A stretch of 64,000 nt of DNA, taken from the NCBI GenBank assembly GCA_030068145.1, contig JAPJBO010000200.1:227665-291664 (forward strand). Reading direction: 5' to 3'. Positions 58,004-64,000 of the stretch are shown here, one piece after another (within the stretch, counting starts at the first letter, position 1; each line of letters begins with the position of its first letter). A program made the translations under genes and the position numbers. The DNA is from Diplonema papillatum. Lineage: Eukaryota; Euglenozoa; Diplonemea; Diplonemida; Diplonemidae. The notes below the pieces were generated by a model, which saw nothing but the letters and a program-made list of their open reading frames with translations, was not told where the DNA came from and searched no databases.

Positions 58004-58764
58004 TCGGATCAAGGATTGACGTTTGTCAAACCGTCTACGATGTGACGGCGTCACAACCGCGCTCGGCCATACACGAATCGGTGATCATGATCTGCAGACT
58101 GCGCAGGTGTATTCTCAGGGAGTTAGACGTTACTGTTGTCAGTCGACAAGTTGAAGTGAATGCTGCTCGTTACTCAGTTTGTATCGACACTGCCCGTCAA
58201 CTTGCATCTAGCTTGTCAAATCCACCTGTCCATGCGGAAACGAGGAGTGGCCAGTTCTGTGACTTGCTTCTGACTCTGCCGACACCAGCTAGATGGATCT
58301 TGCAGCTGCCTGGCCAACCTCTCACTGCATGCGGAAACGACGAGTGCCAATTCTGTGACTTGCTTCTGCCCTCTGCCGACACCAGCTAGATGGATCTTGC
58401 AGCTGCCTGGCCGACCTCTCACTTCGGCCATCCGAACGACACTCTTGTTGCCAAAAATGAGTAAGAGTTTCAAGAGCTTTCTTGCTCTTTACGTCTTGCT
58501 TCTTATCGACAGTCGTGTTTTCCTCATTTCTGTTCGTTCTGAAGCGGGTCGGAACCTTGTCTATGAAAAACGAAGCTCTATGAAAAACGAAGCAAGGTGC
58601 TCGAACATGTGTGAAACTCTACAGCAGTTACTGAGCTGTCGAGCTTTTTAAGTGCGGAGAGGCGTTCTAGTCTTGGCGCTCAAACCTCAGAAACGTGCCA
58701 AAGATTGCAATCTTCCGAACTAGGTGTTCCGTTACTCGGATTCGCAAGGTGGGTAGGGGGCAAT
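58004..58764. other. Intergenic region with tandem duplication
   Basis: Dominated by a 97-bp tandem duplication (58231-58424). No gene is supported. Confidence 0.5.
58231..58424. repeat. 97-bp tandem duplication (two copies)
   Basis: Copies begin CATGCGGAAACGA at 58231 and 58328, share CAGCTAGATGGATCTTGCAG, and differ at only a few positions. Confidence 0.9.
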
Positions 58765-60745
58765 ATGGCGTCCATAAATCAAGACTTCACAATTGATGTC
58801 AATGCCGAACCGAAGAAGGCGGAAGCAAAGCACGTGCTCAATTCGAGCATGCAATCGACTGTTGTTCGACGCGTGCACGATTGGCTGCATGATGGAACAC
58901 GAGGTATGCGGCCGTTTATCTGGCACAACAGCAACACTCGTTCAGCGCTGGCCACTGCTCGAATCACCCGGTAGCGTGAACGTATTCTGCTGAAGTTACT
59001 GTGTTACCCACCTACAAACAGTTTTGGATCAAGGCAATCGAGTTCGCACGATCACACGGGATGGAAATATGAAGACATCTTTTGTTGTCAGTGAAGACAG
59101 TGACGTCTCCATTTGCGACATTAGCAGCATCAAAGGTCGAAGTGACCTATTCGCGGTATGTATTTACACCGCAGCATTGTTTGCAGAGCCGACGACTGTT
59201 ATCGTGTCTGCAATCTTCGTACACATTCTCTAAACGTCACAACGCAGATTCTTGCCGCAGGAAGCGGGAACGAAGGCGGCGCTTTTGTGATTCATACGGT
59301 TGATGACGAAGGCAGTGAAGCAAAGCTCTGCATTGAGCTTCCATCTGGAGTGCAAGGCACGAAAGTTGAGGGGTACTTGAAGAACAAAGTGCCCACATAC
59401 CTTCTTCTTCTGTCTGACAATCAGGTGTACGAGATGTCGATTGGTGATGTCGAGGCATTGCGGAAGCCGGATACCTCGCTTGTGAAAATGTCACTATCGG
59501 ATGCTACTGACAAAAAACTTGCTAAGAAGGTCCTGACGGGCAAAAAAGCAATGTCGCTTTCCACAGACGGTACTGCCATTGTGTGCATCTGTTCAGACAG
59601 TCGCATTGAGACGATTGCAACAGCAACTCTGAAAACGCTGTGTCACTGGTACCCAGATGAACAATCGATAACGAGCATTCGCATGTTCCCAGCTTTCGTG
59701 GGCAAAGACAAAGTTGTTTCGAGTCACAATGTGCTTGTCTGGAGCAGCTCTTCAGGAACTCTCTCAGTTTACCACGTCAAAGCTACTTCTGGAAAGTGGG
59801 TACCGTGGAAGCGTCAAACCGTGACGATTAAAGGGCTGAGTGGATCTCCGTGCTTTGAGATCGGTTCCAACTCAGACTGTGCTGTGCTCTCATCACAGAG
59901 CCTTCCCACCTTCGTTGCCCTTCGCATATCTGCTGCAAGTGAAGAGCAAGGCTGCTTCATTCGTGGTGCACAGCACTTCTCATGTGACCCGGAAGGTGGA
60001 GCTATTGTATCGGTCGTTCTTCGATCTGAAAAGGAAGGTGTTCGCATCTCCGCGCGGCGCATCAACTCAGTTGTTATTTTCGACCTCGCCTTCTCCTCAT
60101 TTTCATCTCTGCCCAAGGAACATCTTGAGCGCGCTTCTAAAACCATCGACCTTTTGGAAGCAACTGTAAAGAAGCTCACCGCCGAAAACGCGTCACTGAA
60201 GGCCGAGAACGAGGCACTGCGGACTCGAAAAACCGCGGAGATGCCACAAGCAGTTCAGCAGCAGCTCACGGTTACCACGGAACTGGTCGATGAGACGTGT
60301 AGGATGATTATGAAGAGTCAGATCGAGCTCACGGAGCGTTTGCTAAAGCTGGAATCGGAAATGAAGTGTCAGCAAGACCTGCACGCGAGCCACACGCAGC
60401 GCACAGAAGAGCAGCTCGCCACAACCAATCGTCAAGTGCTTTCTCTTCTCAAGGAATCAGCAATGGTTTGTATTTTTCCATTTCATCCAGACGCTTATTG
60501 TATCGAACCGAAACCGGTCTTTTTCTCCGAATGGACAGACTGATATAAGTGAACACTTTTACTCGTTTCGGGATTCGCACGTCGAAGCGAACCAAGCGAT
60601 TCTGCACTTTTTTGTATCGTGTTCACGTCACCAGAACACCGTGAATGAGACACTGCCTATGGACGTACACGGCACAGGCAACGAGTTTTTCACATTTCTT
60701 CCTGGGTTGCGGGCCGTGTGGAGACCCCACAGTGGACCTCAATGA
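58765..60745 (+). CDS. Beta-propeller and coiled-coil protein, possibly EDC4/Ge-1-like (four exons)
   Basis: Exons are 58765-58903, 59022-59155, 59248-60465 and, less surely, 60539-60745; all joins keep frame (565 residues). Donors are GTATGC, GTATGT and GTTTGT; acceptors are CTACAAACAG, CACAACGCAG and GGACAG. Residues 50-370 look like seven-bladed WD40-type sheet (for example ILAAGSGNEGGAFVIHTV, AIVCICSDSRIETIA and HNVLVWSSSSGTLSVYHV). A coiled coil follows from about residue 390 (TIDLLEATVKKLTAENASLK), ending in a Gln/Glu-rich helix. Propeller followed by a helical oligomerisation region is the layout of EDC4/Ge-1, the decapping scaffold of P-bodies, but sequence similarity is weak and the protein is much shorter than animal EDC4. 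Other propeller/coiled-coil proteins are equally possible. If exon 4 is wrong, translation ends at 60543. Confidence 0.6.
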
Positions 60746-61304
60746 GTTCCCTGCCACCAAAGACTGCTGCTGCGCAAGTGCTTTAGTCTGCCCAAACTTG
60801 GTCCAACAATTATAGGTCATTAGAACTTTGAACACGCAGACCTCGAAAGGTTTGCTTCCTCTTGGTTTGTTTCCACTGCGGTTAGCCACATACGATGTCG
60901 TGAGACAAAGTTTTTTTGGCTAGTTGCAAGGAACCACCTGCAAGAGTTGCGCAACGCATGAACGTCGAGAACGCTGAGCAAAGCCACGGTAGGGCTCGCA
61001 TCAGATCTATAACCTTGTGGCATAGTGGCACGGATGAATCAAACTGACTGGCGACACGGCAGGATTCCCCGCGCCAGCAGAGTGCAACATCATTTCCATC
61101 CTCAAGATCAGACAAAAGCACTCACTCAACCAACAAGCAGTAGCCCAATTTCCCCCCGCTTTTCCCTGACCTCCGTTCTTTACCTGTCACGGCGTGTTGC
61201 TTATTTGAAGGCCAACACATTGTGGCACTGTGAAAGTGTGATTTCTTCCTTTGACCAAAATTTTTTGACCAAAAGTTTCGACCAAATTTCTTGGCCCCAG
61301 TATC

Positions 61305-61417
61305 CGGGTTCAAAACAAATTTGGTGCCCTTATATCCCGGTCCAAAACAAATATTGTGCCTTATATCCCGGTTCGGGATACAAGGGCACTTATTTGTTTT
61401 GAACCGGGATATAAGGG
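61305..61417. repeat. Direct and inverted repeat cluster (foldback)
   Basis: Two direct copies of a 34-base unit (CAAAACAAAT, then CTTATATCCCGG) at 61305-61340 and 61341-61375 are followed by an inverted copy at 61376-61417 (GGGATACAAGGGCAC, then TTGTTTTGAACCGGG). The RNA or single strand could fold into a long hairpin; it may be a transposon terminus. Confidence 0.75.
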
Positions 61418-62009
61418 CTGACTATTTTTTATTTTTGGCTCGCGCTCGCGCGCGCCCGAATTTTTGCGAAACCTCGACAAAAAAAATAGTTGGGAAAAAA
61501 AAATAGTTTGTGCAGGGTCGACATGACAACTCGGACGACTCCGCCACTTCTGGTCACCTGGACCACTTCGGGCACTCGGAAATTTTTGAGTTATCTCGGA
61601 CGCAAAAGTCCCCGCCTGGGAATACCTGCAAACTGCAGACAAGGTGCCCAGCCAAAAGGGATCTCAACCATTGTTGTTGGGGCAGCCCCAGGGCTGGCTG
61701 TTTTTGGCATGTCAAGAAACTATGCCTCGAACGATGCACGGTCGTGCAAGAAAATGAGAACCCTTCAAGAAAAGTCACAAGACTTTCAATTCTGTGGTGC
61801 AGACGATGCCCATTGGAGCACCTGTGCAGCACTCCCGGCTGACACTACTACATAGGAAGGAAGGTAGGGAAACGAGAACTGCTTGCAAGCGAGTCGGATG
61901 AGCCTGTGCTCTGTTTGTGTGGAAAGCCATCTAACTGCGATTGACTGAGGCTGAGGGGCGAAGAAGAACCCCTTGCGTTGTGAGACTGTACCTGGCCCGG
62001 AATCTGGGG

Positions 62010-62430
62010 TCATGGGACGATGGGCCCTACTACTACTGGGCTCGTGAGCTTGGCCATCCTTTTGGACGCATCTGCCACACTGTGGGCACCTTCTAGGCTG
62101 TGGAACTGCTTATTCGCATTGTTTCCTTCCAGTTTCCTGGCATCTGCAATGAACTTCACGAAGCCGGGAGCGTCGACAGTCGTTGCACAGATTCATGCTC
62201 AGTGGAGTACTCTTCTCCCTGTTGCGAAAGCAGGGTCCCTACCGACAGCGTACTAGGATGGCAACCACCGGTGGCCCCCCATGGTGGTCGACCCTTCTGC
62301 AAACCCGAGCACTTCCCCTGGGGATGCATCTGTGCGAGGTCCTTCAGCAATCGAGAGGTCCAAAGCAAGCAGCCAACCTCGAGCATGTGCCAAAAGACAC
62401 AAACTGGATCCATCGACGCCAACTTCACAT
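62010..62430 (-). pseudogene. Broken transposase-like fragment
   Basis: Two - strand frames join only through a frameshift near 62185: one ends with STEHESVQ, the other continues with VDAPGFVKFIADARKLEGNN and GAHSVADASKRMAKL before a stop at about 62010. The text reads like protein, but I do not recognise the family. It lies downstream of the hAT ORF on the same strand and could belong to an older relative. Confidence 0.3.
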
Positions 62431-62935
62431 CTATGATCTCTCTCCACGTCCGCTTCTACGTATCTCGTTGGCTTCATGGGAACCACGGGAAGTCCATGTG
62501 GACTCGCTGTTCATCAGCAAATCCCCAGCAACGGTGTACCATGTGCCTGCTGGTCTTGTCTTTTAGATACTTTGTGAACTCGTGTTGGCGTTGTCGGTAT
62601 GTTTTCGGATTATTTTGAGGTTGAACTTAAAATTCATCCGAGAAGGGTGAATGCCAACCCAAGATTGGACTCAAGGCTCGAATGGCACTGCCAGGTGTCC
62701 GTCAAACTTTTTTTTTTTTTTTGTAATTTTCCGCTGACAGCCCATGATCCGCTGTACCCCACACTGAGATGCCACCTTTGCGAAAGGTACACCTCATCCG
62801 AATGCTGTCACGGCTTGACAGTTTCTGCTGCCGCCGCACTTGAATCGTTTGAATGCAAACACTGCTCCGTTTTACTCCCGTATCTGCGGGGGTGAGATGA
62901 CAACTCCTACTACTACTACTTTGTAATTTTCTGCC

Positions 62936-63874
62936 CTACTTTCTTTTTTTTTTTTTTTTTTTAGCGCGCGCGGCCAGCCAGGGGTTTATACGGGGCTTCG
63001 AAAAAATCCTGAGTTCCGGTCTGGGCGTGTTTTTTTTTTTGCTGCAACTGCATGCTGTATGCCACCTTTGCCTCGTTTTGATCAGCTTCATCAAACTGAA
63101 CAGTCTTTCAACCGATGCCGTTCCGAGAGGTGTCGAAAGGGCCGCGTTCATGAGGAGGCTTGTGCACGGGTACAGAGAGGTCAGTGTGACATCCATGAGA
63201 AACAGCTTTAGGGCTGCGGTATAGCTGTAGCGAGTCAGTGTGTTTGCAACAGTTTTGAGCTCCTCGAGAACAGATCTGTGCTCGTCGTCGGCTCGGGGAA
63301 AAACCTCATTCCTGAAATCTGCAATGAAGCGGGCATTGAGAAAGGGAGGAGAACGTGCGGATCTGCCTTCCTGGGTTGGTCGGACCTTTTCCTCGCCGTA
63401 ATGGGCGACAAGAATATCAACAAGTCTGACCGCCTCAGGTTGGTTTCCAGCCACAGGCCCACTCAGGTCAAAAAGGCTGAATCCCTCCATGACACCCAGG
63501 TTGCTCTTCAAACCCGAACGAAGGTCAGAGATTAGCCCGTTAACGTAGGGCGTGGCCACTTCGGCATGATAGGCCTGGACTGTCTGGGGTGTCACGCGGG
63601 TAAAGCCTGCTAAACCTTCAGTTGCGCGGTTTATCACGACATCGCAAAGGAAGTAGGTCGGGTGATTTTCGTGCAGAAAGTCGTGCAGGGAGTTGGCCTT
63701 CTCAACTTCTGAGTACGACTCCTTTGTCCACCGCTCGTACTCCGTGTTTGTCCCCTCTTTCGGGACGTTGGTCTGCCGTCCTGTTTGCCGAGATGCGAGC
63801 CCGAACATGCTTGCGATGTCCCGGGGAATCCCCTCCTTCTTTGGATCCACACGCTGTAGCTTCTTTGGTGGCAT
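62936..63874 (-). mobile_element. hAT-family transposase remnant, open reading frame of 312 codons
   Basis: The - strand frame runs from the ATG at 63874 (MPPKKLQRVDPKKEGI) to a stop beside a poly-T tract. Residues 232-270 are the hAT C-terminal dimerisation region: LTSLYPCTSLLMNAALSTPL followed by ASVERLFSLMKLIKTRQR, matching the usual S-T-A-S-V-E-R-x-F-S-x-x-K-x-I-K-T-x-x-R signature. Residues 40-230 are a helical region with NSLHDFLHENHPTYFLCDVV. The RNase H-like catalytic core, with its DDE residues and insertion domain, is not present between the N- and C-terminal parts, so it cannot cut DNA itself. The frame is nevertheless uninterrupted. A terminal poly-Lys run (KKKKKKRK) comes from translation of the A-tract. 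It could be a deletion derivative or a captured DNA-binding/dimerisation protein. Confidence 0.8.
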
Positions 63875-64000
63875 ACTGGCCCTCCCGTTACCGCTCCCAC
63901 CCGGTAAGCCCCAACCCGAACGCTATGTGGTTTTTTTTTTTTTTTTTCCCCAGACCGGAAGAATTTGAGTTCCGGTCTCTCAGACCGCTAAACTAAGCCC
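63875..64000. other. Window end: poly-T and short inverted motif
   Basis: A poly-T run (about 63930-63948) is followed by CCAGACCGGAAG and GAGTTCCGGTCT; GAGTTCCGGTCT also occurs at 63010 on the other side of the hAT ORF. The words bracket the transposase remnant but are in direct, not inverted, orientation. Confidence 0.5.

Larger units (their letters stand above)
60746..62935. other. Transposon debris before the hAT ORF
   Basis: No intact gene. 61248-61290 holds three TTGACCAAA words. 61305-61417 is an inverted-repeat cluster. On the - strand 62428-62156 and, after a frameshift, 62180-62010 read as broken coding sequence (a VDAPGFVKFIADARKLEGNN stretch), probably an older transposase. A CGCGCGCG block bounded by T and A runs (61436-61500) recalls the ends of the 37-kb element. 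Confidence 0.5.

Noticed and set aside
63925..64000. tRNA-derived SINE head read on the - strand
   Set aside because: TAGTTTAGCGG resembles a pol III A box and a poly-A run follows, but there is no B box and no tRNA fold.

Overview
This window looks like nuclear DNA from a flagellated or ciliated, intron-poor, repeat-rich unicellular eukaryote. Evidence: clear GT-AG introns; eukaryote-only families (TRAF-type RING/MATH protein, MIF4G proteins, a CEP76-like centriole protein, isovaleryl-CoA dehydrogenase with a probable mitochondrial leader, an SR-like protein); the standard stop codons; and long gene-poor stretches with transposon debris and satellites. CEP76 argues for a lineage that builds basal bodies. 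I cannot name the species. All supported cellular genes lie on the + strand; the one long intact transposon ORF and most transposon fragments are on the - strand.

Layout. 1-3.3 kb: a two-exon membrane protein (PSI domain, TMEM198-like membrane region, Tudor-like tail). 3.3-9.7 kb: a small coiled-coil protein, probably split by a long intron that carries a decayed - strand RNase H fragment, with dispersed repeats around it. 9.7-10.4 kb: a RING protein. 14.9-16.8 and 29.6-30.7 kb: two intronless MIF4G (eIF4G-middle-domain) proteins with Cys-rich, Pro/Tyr-rich N-termini, separated by about 12.8 kb of repeats and cysteine-finger remnants. The stop of the second MIF4G gene lies inside the first unit of a 26-bp minisatellite (30.66-31.4 kb). 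31.4-40.1 kb is gene-free: a tandem array at 34.3-34.9 kb, a (CA)n tract of about 330 bp, a 1.7-kb element with long inverted ends, and a 326-bp hAT-type MITE with a perfect 8-bp target duplication.

40.1-60.7 kb is the gene-rich part: an unknown 207-aa protein, an Rnl5-type RNA ligase, a possible ciliary protein directly upstream of a CEP76 homologue, a 1.18-kb Mutator-like element, a three-exon isovaleryl-CoA dehydrogenase, a TRAF-like protein, a four-exon RRM/RE-rich splicing-type protein and a four-exon beta-propeller/coiled-coil protein (perhaps EDC4-like). 60.7-64 kb is transposon debris ending in an open - strand hAT transposase remnant that lacks its catalytic core.

Common themes. Several genes concern RNA handling (two MIF4G proteins, RNA ligase, RRM/SR-like protein, possible decapping scaffold), and two adjacent genes look ciliary. 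Introns favour GTATG donors and A/C-rich acceptors such as CAACAG. Several ATGs, including those of intronless genes, sit just downstream of a separate pyrimidine-tract-plus-AG signal. With the one-strand layout this raises the possibility of trans-splicing or 5'UTR introns, which the sequence alone cannot settle.
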